Positions 9,468 to 18,166 of a stretch of 64,000 nucleotides of DNA are shown piece after piece. The notes below the pieces were generated by a model. The model was not told where the DNA came from. It saw only the letters and a list, made by a program, of their open reading frames with translations, and made no database searches. Positions within the stretch are counted from its first letter, which is position 1. Each line of letters starts with the position of its first letter. The DNA is taken from the NCBI GenBank assembly GCA_020697295.1, contig JAJFBF010000043.1, positions 16,684 through 80,683 on the forward strand. The letters are read 5' to 3'. The translations under genes were made by a program, and so were the position numbers. The DNA is from Moraxellaceae bacterium (GTDB taxonomy: Bacteria > Pseudomonadota > Gammaproteobacteria > Pseudomonadales > Moraxellaceae).

Positions 9468-9947
9468 TCAGCCCCGCCGCGCCGCCTCGATGGCGGCAAT
9501 GTCGATCTTGCCCATCTCCATCATGGCTTCAAAGGCGCGTTTGGCCGCCGCCGGATCCGGATCGGAAATGGCGTCGATGAGCGCGCGCGGCGTGATCTGC
9601 CACGACAGGCCCCAGCGGTCCTTGCACCAGCCGCAGGCGCTTTCCTGGCCGCCGTTGTCCACGATGGCGTGCCACAGGCGGTCGGTTTCCGCCTGGTCGT
9701 CCGTCGCCACCTGGAACGAGAACGCCTCGCTGTGCTTGAACTCGGGCCCCCCGTTCAGCCCCAGGCAAGGAATGCCCATCACGGTGAACTCCACCGTCAG
9801 CACATCGCCCTCTTTGCCCGACGGATAATCCCCGGGCGCGCGATGGATGGCGCCCACGGCGCTGTCCGGAAAGGTCTTGGCGTAGAACGTCGCGGCGTCG
9901 AGGGCGGCGCCGTCGTACCAGAGGCAGATCGTGTTCTTGGGAATCAT
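9468..9947 (-). CDS. VOC-family PhnB-like protein
   Basis: A 159-residue protein of the PhnB / 3-demethylubiquinone methyltransferase-like branch of the vicinal oxygen chelate fold. Typical family stretches are FYAKTFPDS near the start, GIPCLGLNGGPEFKHSEA in the middle and CGWCKDRWGLSWQITP near the end. AAGGAG stands upstream of the ATG at 9947. The reading frame is open further upstream but overlaps the next VOC gene, so the short form is preferred. Activity is unknown for most of this branch. Confidence 0.8.
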   Translation of the reverse strand: MIPKNTICLWYDGAALDAATFYAKTFPDSAVGAIHRAPGDYPSGKEGDVLTVEFTVMGIPCLGLNGGPEFKHSEAFSFQVATDDQAETDRLWHAIVDNGGQESACGWCKDRWGLSWQITPRALIDAISDPDPAAAKRAFEAMMEMGKIDIAAIEAARRG

Positions 9948-10015
9948 TGGGGTTCTCCTTGCGTGAAGTAGGGCGCGCCCGCTCCGGAGCGTCGAGCCCG
10001 CGTCGCCTGGCGTGC

Positions 10016-10372
10016 TCACTGCATCGAATGCAGCCCGACCATATTGCCCTCGGTATCCACCACCAGGCTGATGAAGCCGTACTCGCCGATGGACATCTTG
10101 GGCCGGTGCACCTGGCCGCCGCAGGACGCCACCCGGGCCTCCTCCACCGCGCAATCCTCGCAGCCGAAATAGACCAGCGTGCTGTTGCCGCCCATCCGGA
10201 CCAGGGCGCCGCCGGCGCCGTCCTTGCCTTGTTCCATGCCGAAGGCCCACATCTCCATGTCCGGGCCGCCGATCTTCTCGAGCGTCACGCCCAGCATGCC
10301 CTCGTAAAAGCGCTTGGCGCGCGCCATGTCCTGCACGTAGATCTCGAACCAGATGACCGGATTGTTGCGCAT
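10016..10372 (-). CDS. VOC-family (glyoxalase-like) protein
   Basis: A 118-residue single-domain glyoxalase/bleomycin-resistance fold protein: WFEIYVQDMARAKRFYEGML at the start, then strands ending in LVVDTEGNMVGLHS. AAGGAGG lies upstream of the ATG. It stands 68 bases upstream of another VOC gene in the same direction, so the pair is probably co-transcribed. Substrate unknown. Confidence 0.82.
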   Translation of the reverse strand: MRNNPVIWFEIYVQDMARAKRFYEGMLGVTLEKIGGPDMEMWAFGMEQGKDGAGGALVRMGGNSTLVYFGCEDCAVEEARVASCGGQVHRPKMSIGEYGFISLVVDTEGNMVGLHSMQ

Positions 10373-10508
10373 GATGACCTCCTTGTGAGTGATTCAGAAC
10401 TCTGTCAGGCAATGCCTGCGATCGTGACCGCGGCGGACGCATTGCTGGCGCCGATTCCGCCGGGAAGTATAGCGGTGCCTGCCGGCGCCCCCATCCCTCG
10501 TTGCCCGC

Positions 10509-12707
10509 TCAAGCCCCGCCCGCCGCCGCCCGCGCCCGGTGCAGTTTTTTATAACTCTCGATCAGGCGCAGATGCCGGTCCAGCCCCTCCAGTTTCAGGC
10601 TCGTTGGCGTCAGCCCGTAAAAGCGCACGCTGCCGTCCACTGATCCCAGCGCGGCGTCCATGCGCTCGTCGCCAAACATCCGGCGGAAATTGCCCGTGTA
10701 GTCGTCCAGTTCCAGGTCATCGGCCAGTGTCACTTCCAGCACCAGGTTCAGGCACTGGTAAAACAGCCCGCGCTCGACGGTGTTGGTGTTGTACTGCAGG
10801 AAGGCCTCGACCTTGTCCTTGGCTTCCTCAAACCGCTTGAGGGCCAGGAATACCAGCAGCTTCAATTCCAGGATCGTCAGCTGGCCCCAGGGCGTGTTGT
10901 CGTCGAACTCGATGCCGATCAGCGTCTTGATGTCGGCGTGCTCATCCTCCGCGCTGTCTTCCAGGCGTTCGACCAGCGCCGCCAGGGCGGCATCGTCCAG
11001 GCGATGCAGGTTCAGGATGTCGGCGCGGAACTGCAGCGCCTTGTTGGTGTTGTCCCAGACCAGGTCCTCCACCGGGTAGATTTCCGAATAGCCGGGCACC
11101 AGGATGCGGCAGGCGGGGGCGCCCAGATGCTCATACACGGCCATGTACACCTGCTTGTCCAGGCCCTCCAGGATGCCGAACAGCGTCGCCGCCTCCTCGG
11201 CATTGGAGTTCTCGCCCTGCCCGGAAAAATCCCACTCCACGAATTCAAAGTCTGATTTGGCGCTGAAAAAACGCCACGACACCAGGCCGCTGGAATCGAT
11301 GAAGTGCTCCACAAAGTTGTTCGGCTCGGTCAGCGCGTTGCTGTTGAAGGTCGGCGCCGGCAGGTCGTTCAGGCCTTCAAAACTGCGCCCCTGCAGCAAT
11401 TCCGTCAGGCTGCGCTCCAGCGCCACCTCCAGGCTGGGGTGCGCGCCAAACGAGGCAAACACCCCGCCCGTGCGCGGGTTCATCAAGGTGACGCACATCA
11501 CCGGGAAGCGGCCGCCCAGCGAGGCATCCTTCACCAGCACCGGAAAGCCCTGCGCCTCCAGGCCACGGATGCCGGCGACAATGCCGGGAAATTTCGCCAG
11601 CACATCGGGCGGCACGTCCGGCAACGCCAGCTCGCCTTCCAGGATCTCGCGCTTCACCGCGCGCTCAAAGATTTCCGACAGGCACTGCACCTGCGCTTCG
11701 GCCAGCGTATTGCCCGCGCTCATGCCGTTGCTCAGGTACAGGTTCTCGATCAGGTTGGAGGGGAAGTACACCACCTTGCCATCGGACTGGCGGACAAAGG
11801 GCAGCGAGCAGATGCCGCGTTCCGTGTTGCCCGAGTTGGTGTCGTAGAGATGCGAGCAGCGCAGTTCCCCGTCCGGGTTGTAGATCTTCCGGCAGTGGGC
11901 ATCGAGCAATTCCCGCGGCAGCGAGTCCGCGCGGCCCGGCTTGAACCATTTCTCGTCCGGGTAATGCACAAAGTCGGCCGTGGCGATGTCCTCGCCCCAG
12001 TACTGGCCGTCATAGAAGAAGTTGCAGTTCAGGCGCTCGATGAATTCGCCCAGCGCCGAGGCCAGCGCGCTTTCCTTGGTAGCGCCCTTGCCATTGGTGA
12101 AGCACATCGGCGATTGCGCATCGCGGATATGCAAGGACCACACGTTCGGCACGATATTGCGCCAGGAGGCGATTTCAATCTTCATGCCCAGCCCGGCCAT
12201 GATGCCCGACATGGTGGCGATGGTCTCTTCCAGCGGCAGGTCCTTGCCCGGAATGCGGGTGCTGGTGCCGGAGGCCAGGTTCGGCATCAGCAGCGCCTGC
12301 GCATCGGCATCGATGCTCTCCACATGCTCGATCACGAATTCCGGGCCGGCCTGTACCACCTTCTTGACCGTGCAGCGCTCGATCGAGCGCACGATGCCCT
12401 GGCGGTCCTTCTCCGACATGTCGGCCGGCAACTCCACCTGGATCTTGAAGATCTGCCGGTAGCGGTTTTCCGGATCGACGATGTTGTTTTGCGAGAGGCG
12501 GATATTGGCGGTGGGAATGTCACGCGTCTGGCAGTACAGCTTCACAAAATAGGCCGCGCACAGCGCCGACGACGCCAGGAAATAGTCGAACGGCCCCGGC
12601 GCCGAACCATCGCCCTTGTAGCGGATGGGCTGGTCGGCCACCACCGTGAAGTCATCGAACTTCGCTTCCAGCCGGAGGTTGTCGAGAAAGTTGACCTTGA
12701 TTTCCAT
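10509..12707 (-). CDS. OsmC-YcaO fusion protein
   Basis: A 732-residue protein. Residues 1 to about 140 form an OsmC-like domain with the family's cysteine region (SSALCAAYFVKLYC). The rest is a YcaO domain (TNGKGATKESALASALGEF, SNGMSAGNTLAEAQ) followed by a C-terminal helical tail. Stand-alone YcaO in Escherichia coli has 586 residues and is linked to beta-methylthiolation of ribosomal protein S12; azole-forming YcaO enzymes use ATP to activate peptide amides. The fused form is known in several gammaproteobacteria. The upstream frame is open for 86 more codons but is low-complexity, so the ATG at 12707 is chosen. Confidence 0.88.
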   Translation of the reverse strand: MEIKVNFLDNLRLEAKFDDFTVVADQPIRYKGDGSAPGPFDYFLASSALCAAYFVKLYCQTRDIPTANIRLSQNNIVDPENRYRQIFKIQVELPADMSEKDRQGIVRSIERCTVKKVVQAGPEFVIEHVESIDADAQALLMPNLASGTSTRIPGKDLPLEETIATMSGIMAGLGMKIEIASWRNIVPNVWSLHIRDAQSPMCFTNGKGATKESALASALGEFIERLNCNFFYDGQYWGEDIATADFVHYPDEKWFKPGRADSLPRELLDAHCRKIYNPDGELRCSHLYDTNSGNTERGICSLPFVRQSDGKVVYFPSNLIENLYLSNGMSAGNTLAEAQVQCLSEIFERAVKREILEGELALPDVPPDVLAKFPGIVAGIRGLEAQGFPVLVKDASLGGRFPVMCVTLMNPRTGGVFASFGAHPSLEVALERSLTELLQGRSFEGLNDLPAPTFNSNALTEPNNFVEHFIDSSGLVSWRFFSAKSDFEFVEWDFSGQGENSNAEEAATLFGILEGLDKQVYMAVYEHLGAPACRILVPGYSEIYPVEDLVWDNTNKALQFRADILNLHRLDDAALAALVERLEDSAEDEHADIKTLIGIEFDDNTPWGQLTILELKLLVFLALKRFEEAKDKVEAFLQYNTNTVERGLFYQCLNLVLEVTLADDLELDDYTGNFRRMFGDERMDAALGSVDGSVRFYGLTPTSLKLEGLDRHLRLIESYKKLHRARAAAGGA

Positions 12708-13203
12708 GCGGGTGCCTTGTGTCGGGTTTTCGGGCCTGCTGTTCGCGGGCCGGCAGAGGTTGTCTGGCGCAGCGTGCCTGTCAGGGCTTGCCCGGCAGAA
12801 GTTGCCTGGCAGGCCTGTTCGGGCAGGGCTCGTCTGGCGGGCGTACTCCAGCTGAAGTTTTCCGGCCGGGCTCACCGGGAAAGGGGCGCCAGGCAGGGTA
12901 CGCAGTGCAGGTGCGCCAGGCACAATGCGCAATGCAGGATACGTCTGGCCGGGTACGCCGGGCACAGGCTGGCTGGGCTGAAGCTTGCTCAGGGGAGGGC
13001 CGACCGGATTTTATCCCTGTCCTTGTGGAGGAGGTAAGGCCTGTGCGCGCCGCTGAAAAACGGCCAAGTGCTCTTGCACAAATAGCCTGACATGAGCCTG
13101 GGCACCGGTCCAGCGTGAAGAGGGAAGGAGTGCAGCAACTAATCCCGGGGAGCAAACCTGAAAGTGCTCAGCCACAGCAGCAATTCTTCAGTCGGCAAGG
13201 AAT
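12708..13203. other. Intergenic region with degenerate short repeats
   Basis: Nearly 500 bases between two minus-strand genes. The part nearest the OsmC-YcaO gene (about 12720-12960) has loosely repeated blocks, on the minus strand GCCAGACAACCTCTGCCGG, GCCAGGCAACTTCTGCCGG and similar, about 35-45 bases apart. I see no gene. The promoter of the OsmC-YcaO gene should be here but I cannot place it. Confidence 0.45.
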
Positions 13204-14448
13204 TCAACTCAGCTGCCCCCCGCAAAGCCCCTCAACCCGCCGCGGAAAACCACTCCAGTCCGGCGCCACCACCGCCTGCCCGCCATAAGCCTCCCCCAGC
13301 GCATTCGCGGCCTCCCACAAGAGCCGGTAGGGCGCCGGCGCCTCCGCCATCTCGCGCGCCGTCCGCTTCGCGTCAATCGTAGCCTTGAGCTCGCGCTCCT
13401 TCGCCTCCGCATGGGCCTGGGCCCTCGCCACCACCAACTGCATCAGCACGTCACGATCCGCGTCCATCATCCGGCCGCCGGGGCACAACCGCGCCTCACC
13501 GTTTGCCTCCAGCCGGTCCAGCAACAGCGGGAGCACCTCCTCACTGACAACTCCCCGCTCGTTCAGGCCATGAGGGGCAAGCTGCCCCGAAAAGTTCCCG
13601 GGCTCCAGCGCATCCCAGAGCAGCTTGGCAGTGATCATCGGCATGGCAACGCCCGCAAAATGCCGCTCCATCAATTCGCGCAGCAGCACGCGGTCCGCCT
13701 CGCGCAGCGGCTCGTTCGCGGCAATGAGGGGAGACGCGTCCACGCCCCTGGCCAGCCCGGTGATCCATCCGGAAAGCCGGGGCGCATGGCCTCGCGAAGG
13801 CTCCTGATGCCGGGCATAAGTCCATCCCGTTCCCCAGAGGCGTTCCCGCTGTTGTTCCGCGCGCACCAGTATCCCGCCCAACTCGCCGGCGCTGGCCCCG
13901 CGACCCACTGCCAGCCCGGCGGCGTATTCCTCCTGCCAGAAATGCGCTTCCGTATGGGCGAGAACAAAAAAGCCGGGCAGCAGCGCCACCTGCAGGACCA
14001 TCCCCGCCGTGAGCCCGCGCGGCCAGCGCCGGCCCTCGCGCAGGGCCCGGTACTGCGCCAGCGGCGCGAGGACGATAAAGGGTAAAAATACCGCACAGGT
14101 CAGCACCGCCACGACCAGCGACGCCCCGCCCGGAGGCCCCTTGAAAAAGCCTGCGCGTTCGCCCGGCGAAGCGGCCATGCCGACAAGCAGAAGCAGGATC
14201 GCCACGGCGATACCGAGCCCGGTGACGAGCGCCGCCCGGTGGCGAAAGAGCCGGGCCAGCAAGGCCACGTCCACGATCACGCCACAGGCGACGGTCAGCA
14301 TGAGGGCCAGCAGCAGGCCAATCCCGTCCAGCCGCATCTGGCCATAACTCGCCTGTGCGGCGGCGGACAGCGCACACAAGACGAGGAGTAGGCAGGCCTG
14401 CGGCAGGCGGCGCGTCAACACAATGTCAGCCTCAGCGCTCCCGTCCAT
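13204..14448 (-). CDS. Hypothetical four-helix membrane protein with cytoplasmic C-terminal domain
   Basis: 414 residues from the ATG at 14448, which overlaps the last 17 bases of the GFA gene, so translation is probably coupled. Four hydrophobic segments occupy roughly the first 180 residues; the remaining 230 are soluble and rich in Glu, Arg and Ala. No family recognised. It is probably the last gene of a minus-strand operon with the SUFU, AHSA1 and GFA genes. Confidence 0.6.
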   Translation of the reverse strand: MDGSAEADIVLTRRLPQACLLLVLCALSAAAQASYGQMRLDGIGLLLALMLTVACGVIVDVALLARLFRHRAALVTGLGIAVAILLLLVGMAASPGERAGFFKGPPGGASLVVAVLTCAVFLPFIVLAPLAQYRALREGRRWPRGLTAGMVLQVALLPGFFVLAHTEAHFWQEEYAAGLAVGRGASAGELGGILVRAEQQRERLWGTGWTYARHQEPSRGHAPRLSGWITGLARGVDASPLIAANEPLREADRVLLRELMERHFAGVAMPMITAKLLWDALEPGNFSGQLAPHGLNERGVVSEEVLPLLLDRLEANGEARLCPGGRMMDADRDVLMQLVVARAQAHAEAKERELKATIDAKRTAREMAEAPAPYRLLWEAANALGEAYGGQAVVAPDWSGFPRRVEGLCGGQLS

Positions 14449-14779
14449 TGTAATGCTGCACCGGCAGCGCCTCCGGTTCGATCCCCTCCAGGCAGCGCAC
14501 ATTGACCGCGGCCATGGCCTGGCCATCGGGCCCGGGGGCTTCGCCAAAGGGATGGATGCCGCAGCGCGGGCAGAAGTGATGCTGGATCACGTGCTGGTTG
14601 AAGGTGTAGGTGCTCATGGCCTCGGCCGGCGTCAGCAGGCGCAGCTGCGCGCGCGGCACAAACCACAGCAGCGCGCCCTTGCGCTGGCAGAGCGAGCAAT
14701 TGCAGGACAGCACGGTCCCGATCTCGCCTTCCGCCTCAAAGGCGATCTGGCCACAGTGACAGCTGCCGCGATACATCAT
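14432..14779 (-). CDS. GFA-family zinc protein
   Basis: 115 residues of the glutathione-dependent formaldehyde-activating enzyme family. The zinc ligands are visible: CHCG near residue 7, CNCSLC near 26 and CPRCG near 70. Most members bind two zincs; many have no proven activity with glutathione and formaldehyde. Its ATG overlaps the stop of the AHSA1 gene upstream (ATGA). Confidence 0.85.
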   Translation of the reverse strand: MMYRGSCHCGQIAFEAEGEIGTVLSCNCSLCQRKGALLWFVPRAQLRLLTPAEAMSTYTFNQHVIQHHFCPRCGIHPFGEAPGPDGQAMAAVNVRCLEGIEPEALPVQHYNGRER

Positions 14780-15201
14780 GAGCTTGCTCCTTGTTTGATG
14801 CCCGCCTCCACATGGCGACGGAAGTTCTCGAGAATCGCCTGCCAGCCCTCGCGCTGCTGTTCGGGCGAGAAAGTGGTTTCAGCCTCGAACGTGACCTCCA
14901 CCCGCACGCCATCGGCGTCGCTGGCAAACGTGACCTGCGCACTGCGATCGCCAAAGGCGTACTCGATGCGCTGCTGCGGCACGATGCGCGTGTAGGTGCC
15001 CGCAAAATCAAAACCCATGCTGCCGTCCTTCGCTTCCATGCGCGAGGAGAAAGCGCCGCCCTCGCGCAAGTCGACAGTGGCGGTGGTGGTATGCCAGTCC
15101 GCGTTGGCGGCGTTCCACTGCACGATGTCGGCGGGCGTGGTGTAGGCGCGCCAGACTTCCGCAACGGGCGCCTGGACGGTGGTGGAAACGCTGATTTTCA
15201 T
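14776..15201 (-). CDS. SRPBCC / AHSA1-family protein
   Basis: 141 residues with the START/Bet v1-like fold of the AHSA1 branch: early VWRAYTTPADIVQWNAAN, then FDFAGTYTRIVPQQRIEY, ending in a long helix around GWQAILENFRRHVEAG. Members bind small hydrophobic ligands; roles vary. GGAGGG lies upstream of the ATG. It sits between SUFU and GFA genes in the same direction. Confidence 0.85.
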   Translation of the reverse strand: MKISVSTTVQAPVAEVWRAYTTPADIVQWNAANADWHTTTATVDLREGGAFSSRMEAKDGSMGFDFAGTYTRIVPQQRIEYAFGDRSAQVTFASDADGVRVEVTFEAETTFSPEQQREGWQAILENFRRHVEAGIKQGASS

Positions 15202-15245
15202 GGGGTCCCTCCGTGTGGAGTGTCAAAAATCCTGGGGTGCATGTT

Positions 15246-15974
15246 TCAAAAAAAGCCGAAGCGCTTTTTGGCGGTATTCTTCCGGTTCTCGAGGATAAGG
15301 TCGGTGATGCCGTGCTTGTCGAAGCGGTCCAGCAGCGCATCCGAGCCCTTCCTGAGCTTCAGGTTCATCTCCTCCTCGTACAAGGGGACGATGCTCATGA
15401 AGCTGATGGTTTTCTCCGCATTGATCTCCAGGCTGTGGAAGCCCTGCGGCACCGTGACGGAGGGCAGGATAAGCGCGCCGCACAGCTGCGTGTTGTCCGC
15501 AAAGGGCTCGGCCGGATCACCATTGGGCAGGGTATGGCCCCAGCCCAGCCACGTGCTGTACTTGTGCGGAAAGCGCGCGAGAAACTTGAGCTGGCGCACC
15601 GGCCAGTACCACTGCTCGTCTTTCAGGGCTTCTTCGTTGAGCTGCCAGTATTCCGGCAGCGTGACCATGAGCTCCAGGTAGCGCGGCACCTCGGCGCCCT
15701 CCGGCACTGTCATGGGCAGGTCGCTCATGCCCGAAGTGACCAGGGTATGGAAGGGGCGCTGCGGCGTCGGCTTTACGTGATGCACATCAATATGGACGGT
15801 ATCGGACAGCACTTCGTGAAAGACCATGTCCACCGTGCCGATATGGCGCTCGATATGGTCCGAGATCTGCTCGATGCATTCCTCGCCCTGCGCTGCCTCC
15901 CATTCCTTCTCGCCATCCGTGTAGCGGAAGATCGGGGCGCCGGAGAGGGACACCAGCTTCTCGTCGTGGCTCAT
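15246..15974 (-). CDS. Suppressor-of-fused (SUFU) domain protein
   Basis: 242 residues covering a SUFU domain: HIGTVDMVFHEVLSDTVHID, HTLVTSGMSDLPM and later QLCGALILPSVT. Bacterial SUFU proteins are widespread single-domain proteins, sometimes linked to immunity in polymorphic toxin systems and sometimes housekeeping-like. No toxin gene is adjacent here. GGAGAAC precedes the ATG. First gene of a probable four-gene minus-strand operon. Confidence 0.85.
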   Translation of the reverse strand: MSHDEKLVSLSGAPIFRYTDGEKEWEAAQGEECIEQISDHIERHIGTVDMVFHEVLSDTVHIDVHHVKPTPQRPFHTLVTSGMSDLPMTVPEGAEVPRYLELMVTLPEYWQLNEEALKDEQWYWPVRQLKFLARFPHKYSTWLGWGHTLPNGDPAEPFADNTQLCGALILPSVTVPQGFHSLEINAEKTISFMSIVPLYEEEMNLKLRKGSDALLDRFDKHGITDLILENRKNTAKKRFGFF

Positions 15975-16147
15975 TATTGTTCTCCTTTTTGAGCGGGCTT
16001 GAGGCGGCCAGGCCGGAATAGTCGCCTATCGGAGCTGCGGCCGGCCAGTGCCCGAAGGTGGCATGGCGCACAGAATCGGCCGGCTTGCCGTGCGGGGGGG
16101 CGGGCCTTGACCGGGCCTGCCTTGACCCCTGCCGGCTCCATCACTAG

Positions 16148-16168
16148 ACTAGTCATCTAACTAGTCAT
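16148..16168. promoter_or_regulatory. Direct-repeat operator before the Phd/VapC pair
   Basis: ACTAGTCAT occurs twice, at 16148-16156 and 16160-16168, 12 bases apart; each contains the palindrome ACTAGT. An ACTAGA lies just before. This is 18 bases upstream of the antitoxin start and fits self-repression by a Phd-type antitoxin. Confidence 0.5.
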
Positions 16169-16186
16169 TTGTTTGCGGTGGCTCCC

Positions 16187-16444
16187 ATGTCCATCTGGCC
16201 CGTCCAGGATGCCAAAGCCCGTTTCAGTGAATTGCTGGATGCCTGCGTCAGCGAGGGTCCGCAGGTGGTCACCCGCCGTGGCGCGGAAACGGCCGTACTG
16301 GTTCCCATGGCGGAGTGGCGCCGGCTCCAGGCCGCCGCGCGCCCCACGCTCAAGCAACTGCTGATGGCCGATGCCGGCCGCACCGATACACTGGCGCCGG
16401 AGCGGGGCAGGGCGCGGCGCCGTCCCGTCGAAGTCCTCGGGTAA
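16187..16444 (+). CDS. Phd/YefM-type antitoxin
   Basis: 85 residues starting MSIWPVQDAKARFSELLD, the classic opening of the Phd/YefM fold, followed by PQVVTRRGAETAVLVPMAEW. The basic tail after about residue 60 would wrap the toxin. A TTG 18 bases upstream is in frame but lies in the operator repeats, so the ATG is chosen. Six bases separate it from the PIN toxin gene. Confidence 0.87.
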   Translation: MSIWPVQDAKARFSELLDACVSEGPQVVTRRGAETAVLVPMAEWRRLQAAARPTLKQLLMADAGRTDTLAPERGRARRRPVEVLG

Positions 16445-16450
16445 GCCGCC

Positions 16451-16867
16451 GTGTACCTGCTCGATACCAATGTAGTTTCCGAGCTGCGCAAGCCCCGGCC
16501 TCATGGCGCGGTGATCGAGTGGCTCCAGTCGGTGGAGGACAGCAGCCTCTACCTGGCTACCGTCACGCTGGGCGAGATCCAGGCGGGCATCGAACTGACC
16601 CGGGAGCAGGATGCCGGCAAGGCCCGGGAAATCGAGGCCTGGCTGGATCTTCTGGCGGATGCCTATAACGTATTGCCCATGGATGGTCCGGCTTTCCGTT
16701 GCTGGGCCAGGCTCATGCACCGGAAGTCGGACACGCTCTACGAGGACGCCATGATTGCCGCGATCGCCAGGGTAAAGGGCCTGACGGTGGTGACCCGCAA
16801 CGTGGCGGATTTTGCCGGCTTCGGCGTGAGCCTGCTGAATCCCTTCGAGTTCGGCAGCAAGGCCTGA
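16451..16867 (+). CDS. VapC-like PIN-domain toxin
   Basis: 138 residues from a GTG start. The PIN-domain acidic residues are intact: D5 (LLDTNVVSE), E42 (TLGEIQAG), D99 (YEDAMIAA) and D120 (TRNVADF). This family cleaves RNA, often tRNA or rRNA, with magnesium. It looks like a complete, working toxin with its antitoxin immediately upstream, unlike the decayed modules at 20-21 kb. Confidence 0.9.
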   Translation: MYLLDTNVVSELRKPRPHGAVIEWLQSVEDSSLYLATVTLGEIQAGIELTREQDAGKAREIEAWLDLLADAYNVLPMDGPAFRCWARLMHRKSDTLYEDAMIAAIARVKGLTVVTRNVADFAGFGVSLLNPFEFGSKA

Positions 16868-16960
16868 GGGGGCGCGCACTGCATCGAATTCATCCTGTCC
16901 TCCGGAACTTCCGGACCTCCATATCATCCGGACCTCCGTGGCCGAGCCGGCGGCCCGAGC

Positions 16961-17170
16961 TCAGCCCTGCGCCGCCAGCTTCCGCAACTCCGTCACCTGC
17001 TCCCCGCGAATCCCCCAGTTGTCCGTATTCACCTCGTCAATGACGACGACCGTGGTGGCCGGGTTCTTGTTCAGCACGTCCTGCAGCAGCTGCGTCACGC
17101 CCTTGATCAGCGCGGCCTTCTGCTCCCTGGTGACGCCTTCGTCGGTAATCTTGATATTCACATAGGGCAT
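16961..17170 (-). CDS. 4-oxalocrotonate tautomerase family protein
   Basis: 69 residues with the mature N-terminal proline (MPYVNIKITDEG) that acts as the general base in this family. GAGG lies upstream of the ATG. Small tautomerases of this length act on keto-enol substrates; the real substrate is unknown. Its last codons are closely matched by a stray fragment at 20976-21010. Confidence 0.85.
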   Translation of the reverse strand: MPYVNIKITDEGVTREQKAALIKGVTQLLQDVLNKNPATTVVVIDEVNTDNWGIRGEQVTELRKLAAQG

Positions 17171-17227
17171 GGCGGGACCTCAGGGATTGGTGCGCAGGAC
17201 TCCGGCCGTCTCGGGACCTGCGACTGG

Positions 17228-17830
17228 CTATGACTCACTGGGAAGGGCATAGGAGACCTTGCCCTCCTTGACGGAGATGATGTCTTTCTTCGTGAGCTCC
17301 GAAATGATGCCGTCAACTTCTGGCTGGGATAGTGATTTTTGAAACAGGGCATTGATGGTGCTGGACAGGGTTTTCAGCGTCCGGGGGTGGGCTGCTTGGC
17401 GCTGCGCGAGATTGGCCACCACAGCGGAGACACGATCCGGCAGGAATTTGGAGGCGGCAAGCTTCACGACGGGCAGGTCCGGGATTCCCTTGACGCGGTC
17501 CGAGAGGATTTTCTGACTCTTGAGATGCTGAATCAGGGGATCAAAGCCGGTGTCCTTCGAGACGATATGAAAATAGGCGTCAGGCTCTTTTTCGGCCAGC
17601 CTGCCGATGTAATAGGCGATATGGAAGTCCAGGGCATTGCTGCCATTGCCCGATATCTTGATGTAGGTGGCGCGCTCGCCGAGTTTCTGGAGAGACGAGG
17701 CGACCTCGTAGGTCACCTTGGTCTGACTGGCCCCCACAAAGACCAGAACATGGAAGTGATCCGCCACTAATGCCGCAACGGCATCCGGCTGAACATTCTC
17801 ATAGTCGATGAGCACATAGTTCTTCTTCAT
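17228..17830 (-). CDS. PIN-like (NYN-type) domain protein
   Basis: 200 residues. It starts MKKNYVLIDYENVQPDAV, the first-aspartate motif of PIN/NYN nuclease-like proteins; ALDFHIAYYIG and HIVSKDTGFDPLI carry further conserved acidic residues. The C-terminal 70 residues look like a winged-helix-type extension. Likely an RNA-binding or RNA-cleaving protein. No antitoxin partner is visible beside it. Confidence 0.75.
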   Translation of the reverse strand: MKKNYVLIDYENVQPDAVAALVADHFHVLVFVGASQTKVTYEVASSLQKLGERATYIKISGNGSNALDFHIAYYIGRLAEKEPDAYFHIVSKDTGFDPLIQHLKSQKILSDRVKGIPDLPVVKLAASKFLPDRVSAVVANLAQRQAAHPRTLKTLSSTINALFQKSLSQPEVDGIISELTKKDIISVKEGKVSYALPSES

Positions 17831-18166
17831 TTCGCTCGTTCCTGATGAGCTCTAACGCAGGGTTAACCCCCGTGAACCTGCGTCGCACTAATGGATTCAG
17901 TGCCAGGCCCTCAAGCCCGTAATCTTTCATACTCGACCGGACTTGCCTAGCCCAGCCCCGGGCGCCGCCACCTGTGGCTGTAGGGGGCCTGGTAATGCCC
18001 CGCAGCCCCGCCTCAGAAGCCGAAGGCCGCCAAGGTGACGGTCAGGCGGAACGTCGCCCCACCCCCAAACCCCCACTCCAACCCGCCCCCGCTACCGGCC
18101 AGCCGACAGGGGCTACCGGGGGCTACGGCCGTACGGAATACTACCGGCCACTCCCCCGCACGCAGG
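17831..18166. other. Intergenic region between divergent genes
   Basis: About 335 bases between the PIN-like gene and the cyclase. An interrupted inverted repeat, CGCAGGGTT with AACCTGCG, lies at about 17856-17882. Otherwise it is GC-rich sequence with no gene I can support. Confidence 0.4.

Noticed and set aside
15246-15974. SUFU protein as immunity gene of a polymorphic toxin
   Set aside because: No toxin or secretion gene is near; neighbours are small metabolic genes.
16169-16186. TTG start for the Phd antitoxin
   Set aside because: Begins right at the end of the operator repeats and adds residues not seen in the family; the ATG at 16187 starts the conserved domain.
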